Notes: a model not told the origin generated them from the sequence alone. Positions 43,605 through 52,658 are shown, numbered from the stretch's first letter. The stretch is DNA of 64,000 nucleotides from Rothia sp. (in: high G+C Gram-positive bacteria) (GCA_030529845.1 JAUMWB010000005.1:186001-250000), one strand, 5' to 3'. A program made the numbers and translations.

Positions 43605-44840
43605 TTAACCTGCCCAGAGGGCGGCGATGCCGCTGAGGGACTTGCACCCCAGGTAGATAGTCAGTAGCCAGGAGACCCAGCCGATAACGATCAGCCAGAC
43701 GGGGTAGGCGTAGCCCTTGAGCAGGGTCTTAGCGCGGAAGGTTGCCACAAACAGCAGAACCGCAAAACCGACCGGCAGAATCAGACCGTTGACGGCACCG
43801 GCCACAATCAGCAGGGTGGCGGGGGCCTTACCCGCGATGACGAAGACGATGGTTGAGACGACGATGAAGCCGATGGTCAGGGCGTTCTTGACGGTAACGG
43901 AGGTCTTGGAAGAAGTCAGGAAGGAAACCGAGGTGAAGGCCGCGCCAATCACCGACGAGATAGCTGCACCCCAGAGAATGAGGCCGAAGAGGCGGGTTCC
44001 TATCTCACCTGCTGCAATGCCGAAGGCCTGACCGGCGATGGATTTTTCAGTATCTAGGGCCACGCCGGTAGCTACCACGCCCAGGATTGCGAGGAAGAGC
44101 AGGAAGCGCATCACACCGGTGATGATAATGCCGGTGACGGATGAGCGAGAGATGTCCTTGACGTATTCGGTACCTGAGATACCGGCGTCCAGCATACGGT
44201 GGGCGCCGGCGTAGGTGATGTAGCCGCCCACGGTGCCGCCAACCAGGGTGGTAATAACAGTGAAGTTCACTTCACTAGGAATGACGGTGTTTTTGAGGGC
44301 GTCACCGACGGGCGGGTTGGAGACAATCGCAACGTAGAGGGTTGCCAGGATCATGACAGCGCCGAGGACGACGACGATGCGGTCCAGGGCCACACCGGCT
44401 CGTTTGGAGAGGAAGACGCCAATGGCCAGGGCAGCAGTGATGATGCCGCCGATGGTGGCGTCCATGCCGAGCATGGAGTTCAGGCCCAGGCCGCCGCCTG
44501 CGACGTTGCCGACGTTGAAGACAAAGCCGCCCAAAGCCACCAAAATGGCCAGGAAGATACCGAGGCCGGGCAGGACAGAGTTAGCGAGTTCCTGGGCTTT
44601 CAGGCCGGAGACGCCAATGACGCGCCAGACGTTGAGCTGCACGGCGATGTCAATGAGGATCGATACCAGAATCGCAAAGGCGAAGGCTGCACCCATCTGG
44701 TAGGTGAACTGGCCGGTTTGGGTAATGAAGCCGGGGCCAATGGCGCTGGTGGCCATGAGGAAGAGGGAGCCGAGTAGGGCGGTGCGGCGCCCCTTGGCGG
44801 CCTGGTCTTTGGGGGTGATCAGGGCGTTTGTGTCTGCCAT
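43605..44840 (-). CDS. NRAMP-family transporter of the 5-oxoproline (YcsG) type
   Basis: Membrane protein of 411 residues with 11 predicted helices and NRAMP/LeuT-like inverted symmetry. The canonical helix 1 metal motif D-P-G-N is replaced by G-P-G-F (in S-A-I-G-P-G-F-I-T-Q), and the helix 6 M-P-H motif is replaced by A-G-A-H. Divalent metal transport is therefore unlikely. Relatives such as Bacillus YcsG sit in 5-oxoprolinase loci, and organic substrate uptake is inferred. ATG 44840 has AAGGAGAGAC upstream. A GntR-type operator lies 74 bases before the start. Confidence 0.8.
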   Translation of the reverse strand: MADTNALITPKDQAAKGRRTALLGSLFLMATSAIGPGFITQTGQFTYQMGAAFAFAILVSILIDIAVQLNVWRVIGVSGLKAQELANSVLPGLGIFLAILVALGGFVFNVGNVAGGGLGLNSMLGMDATIGGIITAALAIGVFLSKRAGVALDRIVVVLGAVMILATLYVAIVSNPPVGDALKNTVIPSEVNFTVITTLVGGTVGGYITYAGAHRMLDAGISGTEYVKDISRSSVTGIIITGVMRFLLFLAILGVVATGVALDTEKSIAGQAFGIAAGEIGTRLFGLILWGAAISSVIGAAFTSVSFLTSSKTSVTVKNALTIGFIVVSTIVFVIAGKAPATLLIVAGAVNGLILPVGFAVLLFVATFRAKTLLKGYAYPVWLIVIGWVSWLLTIYLGCKSLSGIAALWAG

Positions 44841-44913
44841 GTCTCTCCTTGGGGGTAGGAGCACGCGACGAGGCCGTCGTAATGCGTGCCAGGTCATAGA
44901 CATAGATTACACA

Positions 44914-44926
44914 ATTGTTGAACAAT
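44914..44926. promoter_or_regulatory. GntR-type operator upstream of the NRAMP-like gene
   Basis: ATTGTTGAACAAT, identical with flanks to the site at 38994-39006; placed upstream of the minus-strand transporter. Confidence 0.7.
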
Positions 44927-44980
44927 CGCAAGAGAAATAAGACCTGGACCCTCAGGCAACACGAGACCACCCACGCTTTA

Positions 44981-45043
44981 TACCCCATTTTTTGTGCATG
45001 TACCCCGGTTTTTATCTGGGGTACACGCACAAAAAGTGGGGTA
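44981..45043 (-). terminator. Imperfect inverted repeat at the end of the LASTG remnant
   Basis: Arms 44981-45006 and 45018-45043 pair with few mismatches (TACCCCA...TGGGGTA). It is located just beyond the stop of the minus-strand surface-protein remnant. Confidence 0.55.
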
Positions 45044-45051
45044 GTTGGTGG

Positions 45052-46189
45052 TTAGCGCTGACGGCGACGCAGCGTCAGGACGCCCGCCCCCAGCGCCAGG
45101 GCACCGGCGGCCGCAATACCGAGCACCGATGCGCCAGTGGAGGCTAGGCCACCCCCACCGCTTGAAGACTGCTGGCCGCTCACAGCCTGCTGCGCTTCTG
45201 AGCCCGGCAGGGAACCAGCCGACCGAGACGGCGCACCGGCAAGGGACTGCTGGGTCGGCTTAAGAGCAGGGTCAGCGGCCACCCCGTCTGCACCTGCGAC
45301 CCCAGCATCACTATCACTTGCGCGGACGCCGTCCGTCGGCTCCCCTGCCTCGGGTGAGGTGGAGCTATCTGCACTGGGGGCAGCGCTGGAAGTAGCACTA
45401 GGCTCAACACTCGCCCCGGAAGTCGGGTTATCACTGAGTTGCGAGGCAGCTTCGCGAGTGATCAACCCGGTTTCGTCTTTCAGGGCCAGCTTCAGCGCCC
45501 CACCTGCAAGGGAGGCCTTGATATCGACGTGCCCATCGGTAAGCAGGTAGCGGCCTTCAAACTCAGGCGCCCGGCACTGGCGGGCATCAGGCAGGGGCGG
45601 GCATCAGGCAGGGGCGGGCCAGCGTCCTTCACCCGCGCCCGAGCGCACGGACGCCCCCCCCGGGCCTGTAGATCAGGGCGGGAGTCACCCATTTGGCAGC
45701 TTTGCTACCGGAGCCTGCCGCGGATCCATCCGGAATAAAGACGCCCTGAATCTGGGAATCTAGAGAGCCCAGCATTTCCGACCAAGTGGCTTTTCCACCC
45801 TCAACCCGCACATCGGTCAGGAAGTGGCCCTGGTTGTAGAGGGCGAGGGTTCCCGAGATATCGATGCGTCCGGCGTCGAAGGTGATGTCGGTCAGAGATT
45901 CGTCGCCGTCCTGTTCCGCAGTGGCCTTGGGTACCAGGGTGAGATTGTAGTTTTCTGCGGCAAGAGAGGTGGTGAGGGCCTTGTTGTAGGTATCGATGAG
46001 TGGGGCTTCGCTGGCAACCCCCGAGTCGTCGATGGGGCGATTGCCGCCCACCTGCCAGACGGCGGTGGTGGGTTTAGATTCGATGGTTTGACCGTCAAAC
46101 CCGCGGGCTACAGTGCGATAGGTGACCTCGTAGCGGCCGGGCGTAGCGAGGGAGCGGACGCGGGTGCGTGGGTCTGCATTGCCGTCTTT
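45052..46189 (-). pseudogene. Decayed LASTG surface-anchored repeat protein
   Basis: Three signs of decay. The frame has no start: a TAG at 46192-46190 lies directly upstream, where the promoter of the plus-strand operon begins. The first frame ends at 45629 after a run of eight G (minus strand, 45661-45654). A 17-base direct duplication (45579-45612) adds a second frame break. The downstream frame encodes the start of an anchored-repeat domain (L-L-T-D-G-H-V-D-I-K-A-S-L-A-G-G), a Ser/Ala-rich spacer and a sorting signal L-A-S-T-G, a hydrophobic helix and R-R-R-Q-R. With nine G and one 17-base unit the frame would be continuous. A phase-variable gene is a less likely alternative because the start is missing. 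Confidence 0.75.
45579..45612. repeat. Two tandem copies of a 17-base unit
   Basis: GGCGGGCATCAGGCAGG is repeated exactly at 45579-45595 and 45596-45612, with the first bases of a third unit after it. Because 17 is not a multiple of 3, it shifts the reading frame of the surface-protein remnant. Confidence 0.9.
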
Positions 46190-46231
46190 CTAGGTGTGTG
46201 CGGGGTTGGGGGCAGCAGCACCCCAGCTAAC

Positions 46232-46260
46232 TTGAGAATGATTATCATTAAAGATATTCT
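46232..46260 (+). promoter_or_regulatory. Promoter of the anchored-repeat ABC operon with Zur/Fur-type box
   Basis: TTGAGA (46232-46237), 17 bases, TATTCT (46255-46260). The box TGAGAATGATTATCATTA at 46233-46250 overlaps the -35 and spacer; it differs from the actinobacterial Zur core TGAAAATGATTTTCA at two bases. Repression by Zur under zinc sufficiency is predicted; a Fur-type regulator is the alternative. Confidence 0.78.
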
Positions 46261-46304
46261 GTGTGTCGAGAAAAGCCAAACAACACACAGCTAGAAAGCA
46301 CACC

Positions 46305-48401
46305 ATGCACCAGTTCCCCCGCGCCCTCTCGGTTGCAGCCCTTTCACTGACCCTGCTTGCAGGCCCCCTAGCAGCCTCCCCAGCAGTAGCCGAACAGGGT
46401 AGCCCCGCCCCTACTGCCAGCCAGGCAGCCCCCACTGCGAGCCAAGAAGCCGCGGCGCGCACCGTCCTCACCGTCGAACACACCGACGCCCTGGCTATGG
46501 CCCTAGCCAACGGGCAGCTAGAACTCTTCACCTATGCCGACCTACCCGGCGCACCTCGCACCCGCCTAGACCCCACCCAGACAGTCTTCAACCTGCAAGA
46601 CCGCACTGAAACCAGGGTCAGTGTGCCTGCCGGGTTCGATTTTTTGGGCGCTGAAGGGGCAGCCATCTGGCTAGCTCCCCAGACCCAGGCAGCCGGGGTA
46701 CTGTGGCCCGGCTGGAATACTGAAGGCATCCGCCCCGGTGAGCTAGTCGGCGACACACTAACCCTGGAACTTGTGAATACCAAGGCCCCCGATGGCGGCT
46801 CAGTCGAGGTCTTCCAGTCCTCCCCCTTTGGCACCCAGCGGGTCTTTAGCTCCCGCGAGAAGCTGCCCGCCCTTCAGCAGCCGGTGGGCTCCCACGTGCA
46901 CGCCAATTGGGCCTTTACCGCTACCGGCACCTACGAACTCACCTTCCGCGCCAGCGCCACCCGGGCGGACGGCACCCCCGTCAGCACCGAGCAGACCTAC
47001 ACCTTCGTGGTGGGGCAGCTCCCCACAGAACTGGGTGGGCCCACCGAGGTAGCCCAGCCCACCAGCCCCTCCCCCACGGTTGCACCCGAAACACCGGTAG
47101 TCGATAGCAGTTCCCCCAGCACCCCCGCACCAACAGAAGAGAGCGAAGCACCGGCGTCCGCCCAACCAACGGAGCAGGGCCCCACCTACGCCCCCTTCAC
47201 CCCGGAACCAGATCCTGCCAGCACCCAGGAAAGCGCTAGCCCCCAGCCCGACCAGCAACATTCAGCCCCGGTCGCAGGGAGCAGCGGCCAGATTCACCGG
47301 GCACCGGCTGCCCAGAATCCAGCTCAACAGCACTCAGCCCAGCAACACCCCGTAGCGGGGAGCGGCAGCACCCCCCAGCAGTGCCTGGCTACCGAGGAAG
47401 TAGTCAAGCCTGCCGACCAGGCCCAGCAGGGTGAGGCAGGCACGGCCAACCGGGCGTCCGCACGAACCCTGGACAAGCCCGCCTTCACCATTCAAAAAGC
47501 CGTTAATACAAGCACCAGCAAGGCCACCAGCGGCCACTTTGATTTTGGTGCGGTCCTAAGCGGCGGCAACCTCTCAGCCCAGGTCAAGGACGACCGCACC
47601 TCCCCTGCCACCTGGAAACAGCCAGGTGCCCTCACTTTTGTGCTGGGTGACGGCGCAAAGACCACCATGCCCGGCGGCATGGACCATATCGCCCCAGCTG
47701 GAGCCGAGGTCTACCTCATCGGGGCAACCCAACAGGCCACCGTGCCCTGGGTCGGCTGGAACACCCAGAACCCCGAACTGGTTGCCCAGGCCTCCGGCCC
47801 GGCCACCCTCACCCTGACCGATTTGCAGGGCCCGGGTAGGCTATCGGTTTTCCTCTCGGGCAACTTCGGCTCGGCTGGAACCACCGTCTTCAACGGGGTA
47901 GGTGACTCCTTCTCGGTACCGCTCAATACTCACCAGCACGCCAACTGGGTCTTCACGGCCCCCGGTGCCTACTCTGCAACTCTCACCTGGACAGTGCCGC
48001 TCAAGAGCGGCGGGCAGGCAACAGCTAGTGGCACCTTGAATTTTGAGGTGGGCGATATGGCCCAGGCCCAACAGCAGACCCAGCAGCAGGACGCCGGTAG
48101 CAGCTCTAACACCCAGGCCCCCTCAGGCGATGGGCAGGGCTCGGTTGATAGCGCCACCGGCCTGGTCACCCGCCCTGATGGCTCCCAGGTGCGCATCGTG
48201 GGCAAGACCGCCGACGGGCGTGACTGCACCCTGAGCGAGGATGAGCTCGCCAAGGCCCAGCAGGCCTCAGCCCGGGGCGAGCTGGCCTACACCGGCACCT
48301 CTTCTACTGGTGCCCTCGTCGCAGCCGGCACCCTGGCCCTGCTGGCTGGGGCAGGCGTCCTGCTCTTTACCCGCCGCCGCGCAGCCCGCCGTGCAGCTTA
48401 A
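46305..48401 (+). CDS. LAYTG-anchored surface protein with two actinobacterial anchored repeats
   Basis: Cell-wall protein of 698 residues and first gene of the metal transporter operon. Signal peptide 1-30; anchored-repeat domain 1 at about 45-240 (with W-P-G-W-N-T-E and H-A-N-W-A-F-T); a Pro/Ser/Gln-rich spacer at about 245-385; domain 2 at about 395-590, beginning S-G-H-F-D-F-G and containing W-V-G-W-N-T-Q-N and Q-H-A-N-W-V-F-T; then a linker, sorting motif L-A-Y-T-G (about 660), a hydrophobic helix and R-R-R-A-A-R-R. The repeats resemble TIGR03769-type domains as I recall them. Histidines at the conserved H-x-N-W position suggest metal capture at the surface, an inference. ATG 46305 follows AGAAAG. 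Confidence 0.85.
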   Translation: MHQFPRALSVAALSLTLLAGPLAASPAVAEQGSPAPTASQAAPTASQEAAARTVLTVEHTDALAMALANGQLELFTYADLPGAPRTRLDPTQTVFNLQDRTETRVSVPAGFDFLGAEGAAIWLAPQTQAAGVLWPGWNTEGIRPGELVGDTLTLELVNTKAPDGGSVEVFQSSPFGTQRVFSSREKLPALQQPVGSHVHANWAFTATGTYELTFRASATRADGTPVSTEQTYTFVVGQLPTELGGPTEVAQPTSPSPTVAPETPVVDSSSPSTPAPTEESEAPASAQPTEQGPTYAPFTPEPDPASTQESASPQPDQQHSAPVAGSSGQIHRAPAAQNPAQQHSAQQHPVAGSGSTPQQCLATEEVVKPADQAQQGEAGTANRASARTLDKPAFTIQKAVNTSTSKATSGHFDFGAVLSGGNLSAQVKDDRTSPATWKQPGALTFVLGDGAKTTMPGGMDHIAPAGAEVYLIGATQQATVPWVGWNTQNPELVAQASGPATLTLTDLQGPGRLSVFLSGNFGSAGTTVFNGVGDSFSVPLNTHQHANWVFTAPGAYSATLTWTVPLKSGGQATASGTLNFEVGDMAQAQQQTQQQDAGSSSNTQAPSGDGQGSVDSATGLVTRPDGSQVRIVGKTADGRDCTLSEDELAKAQQASARGELAYTGTSSTGALVAAGTLALLAGAGVLLFTRRRAARRAA

Positions 48402-49977
48402 CCGCCTAGGCAGCTGCCTCCCGTTCCTGCTCACCGCCCTGCTGGCCCTCACCGGCTGTAGCGGCGCAGGGGCCCGGAGCCAAGAGGGCTTGCAGGTGGT
48501 AGCTTCTACCCCCATTTTGGCTGACCTGGCTTCAGCCGTTGCTGGGGACAGAGCCCGGGTGACCTCCCTGGTGCCAGCCGGGACCGACCCCCACACCTAC
48601 GAGCCCTCCCTGCGCGACGTTCGCGACATTGCCTATGCCGATGTGGCCTTCACCAACGGTCTACTCCTAGAGCAGCAGAAGCTGGTGCGCACGGTTGATG
48701 CCAACCTGCCTAAAGGAGCAACCTCGGTGGCGGTTGCCGAAGAGATTGAGAGCTACGGGGGCACCCTGATTCCGATTGTTGAGGACGCCTCCCTGGATTC
48801 CATCTGGCTGGGCCTGCGCACCTCCGGCGCCCCGCACGACACCGAGTCGGGTAGCACTCTGAGCCGTGATGCCTCTGTAACCTTTAGGGCCACCGAGGCC
48901 AGCGGGCCGGGCCAGCTGGCTGCCTTTATCACCGGCACCTTTGGGTCGGTCGAGAAGGTAGCAGACACGGGGGCGGACGGCACCGCCAGGGCGGGCAGCC
49001 TAGGGGAAACTTCCCTGCCCCTCCAGGCCCACACCCACCTGTCCTGGGCATATACCCAACCAGGTATATACTCGCTGGACCTTGAAGCTCAGGCACGCAG
49101 CTCCGACGGCACCCCGCTTGACGGTCTCACCGACATCCCCCCGACCACCGTGCACTTTGCTGTTGGCGTGCCACCCCAGGCACAGGTGCGCTCCCTACAG
49201 GAGGCCACCGGCCAGCCCATCACCGTACTCGATGCCGGGCACGCTGACCTGACTGCCCAGCTCGACACCGGGCGTCTGGTAATCCGCACCGACTCTGAGG
49301 GGCAAATTACCGAACACGACCCAGCCGCCACCCTCATCGCAGTTCCCTCCCGCACCCTGCAGGAACTCCCCGCCGGCCCCCAATACCGCTTCCTGGGTAA
49401 ACCCGGCGACCAGGTCTACCTGCTAGCCCAGGCGGTGCTGGGCAAGCACGTCCACGGCGAAATCGACCCGCATATCTGGCACTCGGTTCCCAACGCCATG
49501 GCCGCCGCCCAACTCATGCGCGACACCCTCACCGCCGCCGACCCCGCCGGGGCAGCTACCTACCGAGCCAACACCGATACCCTGCTCGCAGAGCTGGCAG
49601 ACACCGACCGGGAACTCCACCGCATCTACGGGCAGCTACCGGCAGAGGGCAAAAATCTGGTGACCACCCACGACGGCTACCGCTATTTAGCCTCAACCTA
49701 CGGGCTAACCGTCGCCGGGTACGTCTCCCCCGGCGCGGGTGTAGAACCCAGCATCCAGCAACGCGAGCGCCTACGTCGCACCATCGACGACCTGACCGTA
49801 CCCGCCCTCTACACCGAGCACGGGTCCATGAACAGGACGCCGGTACTCCAGCAGGTGGGTAACGAGACCGGGGTGCGAGTCTGCGAGCTCTACTCCGACT
49901 CCCTTGACTCAGCTGCCCCCACCTACTCCCAGATGATGCTGGCTAACGCGCAGACGATTACCGACTGTTCCAACTAA
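48391..49977 (+). CDS. Metal ABC transporter substrate-binding lipoprotein with inserted anchored-repeat domain
   Basis: 528-residue ZnuA/AztC-like binding protein. GTG 48391 overlaps the previous stop by 11 bases and opens a signal peptide with lipobox A-L-T-G-C (Cys23). The cluster A-1 fold is split. The N-lobe has metal ligand His68 in T-D-P-H-T-Y-E-P; residues about 125-345 are an inserted anchored-repeat-like domain (G-H-A-D-L-T-A-Q-L and H-T-H-L-S-W-A-Y); then the fold resumes with H-G-E-I-D-P-H-I-W-H, T-T-H-D-G-Y and Y-T-E-H-G-S-M. This fits the anchored repeat-type ABC substrate-binding family (TIGR03772-like). Zn(II) or Mn(II) is the expected ligand; the Zur box favours zinc. Confidence 0.88.
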   Translation: MQLNRLGSCLPFLLTALLALTGCSGAGARSQEGLQVVASTPILADLASAVAGDRARVTSLVPAGTDPHTYEPSLRDVRDIAYADVAFTNGLLLEQQKLVRTVDANLPKGATSVAVAEEIESYGGTLIPIVEDASLDSIWLGLRTSGAPHDTESGSTLSRDASVTFRATEASGPGQLAAFITGTFGSVEKVADTGADGTARAGSLGETSLPLQAHTHLSWAYTQPGIYSLDLEAQARSSDGTPLDGLTDIPPTTVHFAVGVPPQAQVRSLQEATGQPITVLDAGHADLTAQLDTGRLVIRTDSEGQITEHDPAATLIAVPSRTLQELPAGPQYRFLGKPGDQVYLLAQAVLGKHVHGEIDPHIWHSVPNAMAAAQLMRDTLTAADPAGAATYRANTDTLLAELADTDRELHRIYGQLPAEGKNLVTTHDGYRYLASTYGLTVAGYVSPGAGVEPSIQQRERLRRTIDDLTVPALYTEHGSMNRTPVLQQVGNETGVRVCELYSDSLDSAAPTYSQMMLANAQTITDCSN

Positions 49978-49990
49978 CCCAAGGATTCCC

Positions 49991-51034
49991 ATGAAAGTCT
50001 CTCCCCGATTCACCACCGCCCTGGCCCTGGCAGCCCTGCTGGCTCCGGCGTCCGCACTGGCCCCCGCAGCCTACGCGGCCGAAGAGAATAAGAGCGCCGA
50101 GGAGCGTGCCCTGGAGCAGACCCTCTCCCCTGACGAGCCGGTAGTAACCGGCCAGCATGAGATTGCCGCCGGGCACGTGGATATGGGCCCGGCCTTCGTT
50201 GAGGGTTCCTGGGAGCTTATGTTCCGTGACGATTCGACTGCCGAGCCAGTCTGGCGCGACCCCGCCGATGTGGTGCTGCGCGGTAACGACACCGCTATGA
50301 TGCCCGTGCCCGATGACCCCCGCTACTCCTTTGTGCAGGCAGCTGCCGGTGAGCAGGTCTACGTGATCCCCCAGACCGAGCTGGCCGGCGTGGTCTGGCC
50401 CGGCTGGAACACCCAGAACCCCCAGGTGGTAGAACGTCTGGGCCGCGGTGTCACCTTCACCCTTGAAGGAGTAGAGGGCCCCGGCGGGTTCTCCATGTAC
50501 CTGGAAAACGGCACCTTTGGGGCGCCGGAAGTACTGTGGACCTCCGACACCACCAACCCCCAGGACATCTTCGTAGAACCCAACGTGCACACCCACGCCA
50601 ACTGGGTCTTCACGCAGCCCGGGGCCTACTACCTGACCGTGCGTGCCCACGCTGAACTGGCTGATGGCACCGTGGTCAGTGATACTGCCCGTCTGCTCTT
50701 CGCTGTCGGCTCATCGGTGAGCAACGAGCAGGTGTTTGCCGGGGCGGACGCCCTGGGTGAAGTTGAAGAGCGAAGCACAGCAAACGAAAGTCAGGGAGAA
50801 GACCAGGACGCGAGCACCCAGGCAGCTGAGGCAACCTCCACGGCTTCTGCTGGGGGCTCAGATTCAGAGTCTAGCGGTGCATCAGAGAACAGTGACTCCA
50901 CCCTGCCCCTCGGTCTCATTGCTGGTGGCGGCACGCTGCTACTAGCCCTCATCGCCGGTGGCATTCTCTTCGCCCGACGCTCCGCAGCCGCTAAGGCTGA
51001 AGCCTTCAAAGACTCCACCGGGGGCCGGGCATGA
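49991..51034 (+). CDS. Membrane-anchored protein with one anchored-repeat domain
   Basis: 347-residue exported protein: signal peptide 1-30, one anchored-repeat domain at about 55-245 (A-G-H-V-D-M-G, W-P-G-W-N-T-Q-N, H-T-H-A-N-W-V-F-T), an acidic Ser/Glu-rich spacer, and a C-terminal membrane helix (about 300-325) followed by a basic tail. There is no LPxTG-like motif before the helix (S-T-L-P-L-G), so it is anchored in the membrane and not the wall. It starts at 49991 after AAGGA and overlaps the ATPase gene by 4 bases. Probably relays metal between the wall protein and the transporter; inference. Confidence 0.82.
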   Translation: MKVSPRFTTALALAALLAPASALAPAAYAAEENKSAEERALEQTLSPDEPVVTGQHEIAAGHVDMGPAFVEGSWELMFRDDSTAEPVWRDPADVVLRGNDTAMMPVPDDPRYSFVQAAAGEQVYVIPQTELAGVVWPGWNTQNPQVVERLGRGVTFTLEGVEGPGGFSMYLENGTFGAPEVLWTSDTTNPQDIFVEPNVHTHANWVFTQPGAYYLTVRAHAELADGTVVSDTARLLFAVGSSVSNEQVFAGADALGEVEERSTANESQGEDQDASTQAAEATSTASAGGSDSESSGASENSDSTLPLGLIAGGGTLLLALIAGGILFARRSAAAKAEAFKDSTGGRA

Positions 51035-51810
51035 CCGCAGTTTCCCCTCACCCGGCCCGAGAAACTCGGGCGGGGGCGTCCGCACCGACCGTCACCATCA
51101 CCGACCTGCATTCAGGCTACCCGGGGCGGCCCGTCCTGACCGGCCTGGACCTAACCCTGCACCCCGGCGAATTCGTAGGTCTGATTGGGGCGAACGGTGC
51201 AGGCAAAACTACCCTGCTGCGCTCTCTGCTCGGACTTGTGCCCATCGGTCAGGGGCAGATCGATATCCTCGGCACCCCGCCCCTCAAAGCCCGCACCCAC
51301 ATCGGCTACGTACCTCAAAAGCACCTCTTCCAGTGGGACTTCCCCATCACCGTTGAAAACGCCGTCATGAGCGGGCGCACCCGCACCATCGGCTGGTTCC
51401 GCCGCCCCGGCCGCGACGACTGGCAGGCCGTCTACTCAGCCCTTGAGAAGGCCGAACTCACCAATCTCAAAGACCGGCCCGTGGGTGAACTCTCCGGCGG
51501 GCAAAAGCAGCGAGTCCTGCTGGCTCGTGCGCTGGCGTCCGCCCCCAGGCTCCTACTGCTGGATGAACCCTTCACCGGTGTAGACGCCCCCACCCAGGAC
51601 TCCCTCAACCGCCTCTACCGGTCGCTAGCCGCCGAGGGTATGACCATTCTGATGTCCACCCACGACATGGTAGCCGCCCGTACCTGGTGCTCCCGCATCA
51701 TCGGCGTGCGTGGCACTCTCGCCGTGGACGCCCCCGCCCAGGAACACAGCGTCGAAGAACTCTACGCCTTCCTGCACGGCCAGCATGAAGGGTGTGAACG
51801 AGCCCTATGA
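51031..51810 (+). CDS. Metal ABC transporter ATP-binding protein (anchored repeat-type)
   Basis: 259-residue ATPase with Walker A G-A-N-G-A-G-K-T near residue 51, Q-loop P-Q-K, signature L-S-G-G-Q-K-Q-R near 152, and Walker B L-L-L-L-D-E-P near 172, followed by the switch histidine in S-T-H-D-M. It resembles ZnuC/MntB-type ATPases. The start overlaps the previous gene (ATGA) and the stop overlaps the permease gene (ATGA), so translation is coupled across the operon. Confidence 0.9.
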   Translation: MTAVSPHPARETRAGASAPTVTITDLHSGYPGRPVLTGLDLTLHPGEFVGLIGANGAGKTTLLRSLLGLVPIGQGQIDILGTPPLKARTHIGYVPQKHLFQWDFPITVENAVMSGRTRTIGWFRRPGRDDWQAVYSALEKAELTNLKDRPVGELSGGQKQRVLLARALASAPRLLLLDEPFTGVDAPTQDSLNRLYRSLAAEGMTILMSTHDMVAARTWCSRIIGVRGTLAVDAPAQEHSVEELYAFLHGQHEGCERAL

Positions 51811-52658
51811 TTACTCCTTTCGAATTCATCCAAGACCTTCTCAACCCCAACCTGGCCTTCCTAGCACGGGCGCTGGCGGCGGTCGTCCTGGCCTCCCTAA
51901 TTACCGGGCTGGTGGGCTGCCATGTGGTCATGCGCGGCATGGTCTTTATCGGTGACGCCGTAGCCCACTCAGTCTTCCCCGGCCTGGCCATCGCCTTCGT
52001 GTTGAGTGGCTCCCTTATCGTGGGCGGCCTAGTGGCAGGCGTGATTACCGCGATTTTGGTGGCGATTTTTAGCCAGAACCAGAAGCTCAAAGAGGACTCG
52101 GTTATCGGTATTTTCTTTGCCGGGTCCTTCGCCCTGGGCATCACCATCATTTCCCTGGCACCGGGCTACTCGGGGTCGGTGCAGGACTTTTTGTTTGGTT
52201 CTATCGTGGGCATTTCAAACGCGGACGTGGCCCAAGCGGCAGTAATTGCAGCGGTGCTGGCCCTTGCACTGGGGCTCTTCCATAAGGAAATTGTGGCCGT
52301 ATCGCTTGATAAGGAGAGCGCCAAGGCCGCGGGCCTGCCGGTGCTGGCCCTGGATATCCTGCTCTATGTGGTGGTCACGGTATCGGTTGTGATTTCTCTT
52401 CAGACCCTGGGTAATGTGCTGGTGCTGGCTCTGCTGGTGGTTCCGGCGGCGAGCGCCCGCCTGTTCTGCTCTACTCTGGGGCGCATGATGGTGTTTGCAC
52501 CGGTTTTTGGGGTGGTGACCTCTACCGTGGGTCTCTATCTATCCTGGGCCTTTAACCTGCCTACCGGTGGCGTGATTGTACTGACCATGATTGCCGGGTT
52601 CTTGCTAACATGGCTGGTCCGCGGGCAGTTCCCCCTGAAAAGTGCAACTTCCCGTTAA
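51807..52658 (+). CDS. Metal ABC transporter permease (ZnuB/MntB family)
   Basis: 283-residue integral membrane protein with about eight helices, typical of the ABC-3 family: R-A-L-A-A-V-V-L-A-S near the start, G-C-H-V-V-M-R-G-M-V-F-I-G-D-A-V-A-H-S in the first third and T-L-G-N-V-L-V-L-A-L-L-V-V-P-A-A near residue 210. Last gene of the Zur-box operon; AT-rich sequence follows without a clear terminator. Confidence 0.9.
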   Translation: MITPFEFIQDLLNPNLAFLARALAAVVLASLITGLVGCHVVMRGMVFIGDAVAHSVFPGLAIAFVLSGSLIVGGLVAGVITAILVAIFSQNQKLKEDSVIGIFFAGSFALGITIISLAPGYSGSVQDFLFGSIVGISNADVAQAAVIAAVLALALGLFHKEIVAVSLDKESAKAAGLPVLALDILLYVVVTVSVVISLQTLGNVLVLALLVVPAASARLFCSTLGRMMVFAPVFGVVTSTVGLYLSWAFNLPTGGVIVLTMIAGFLLTWLVRGQFPLKSATSR

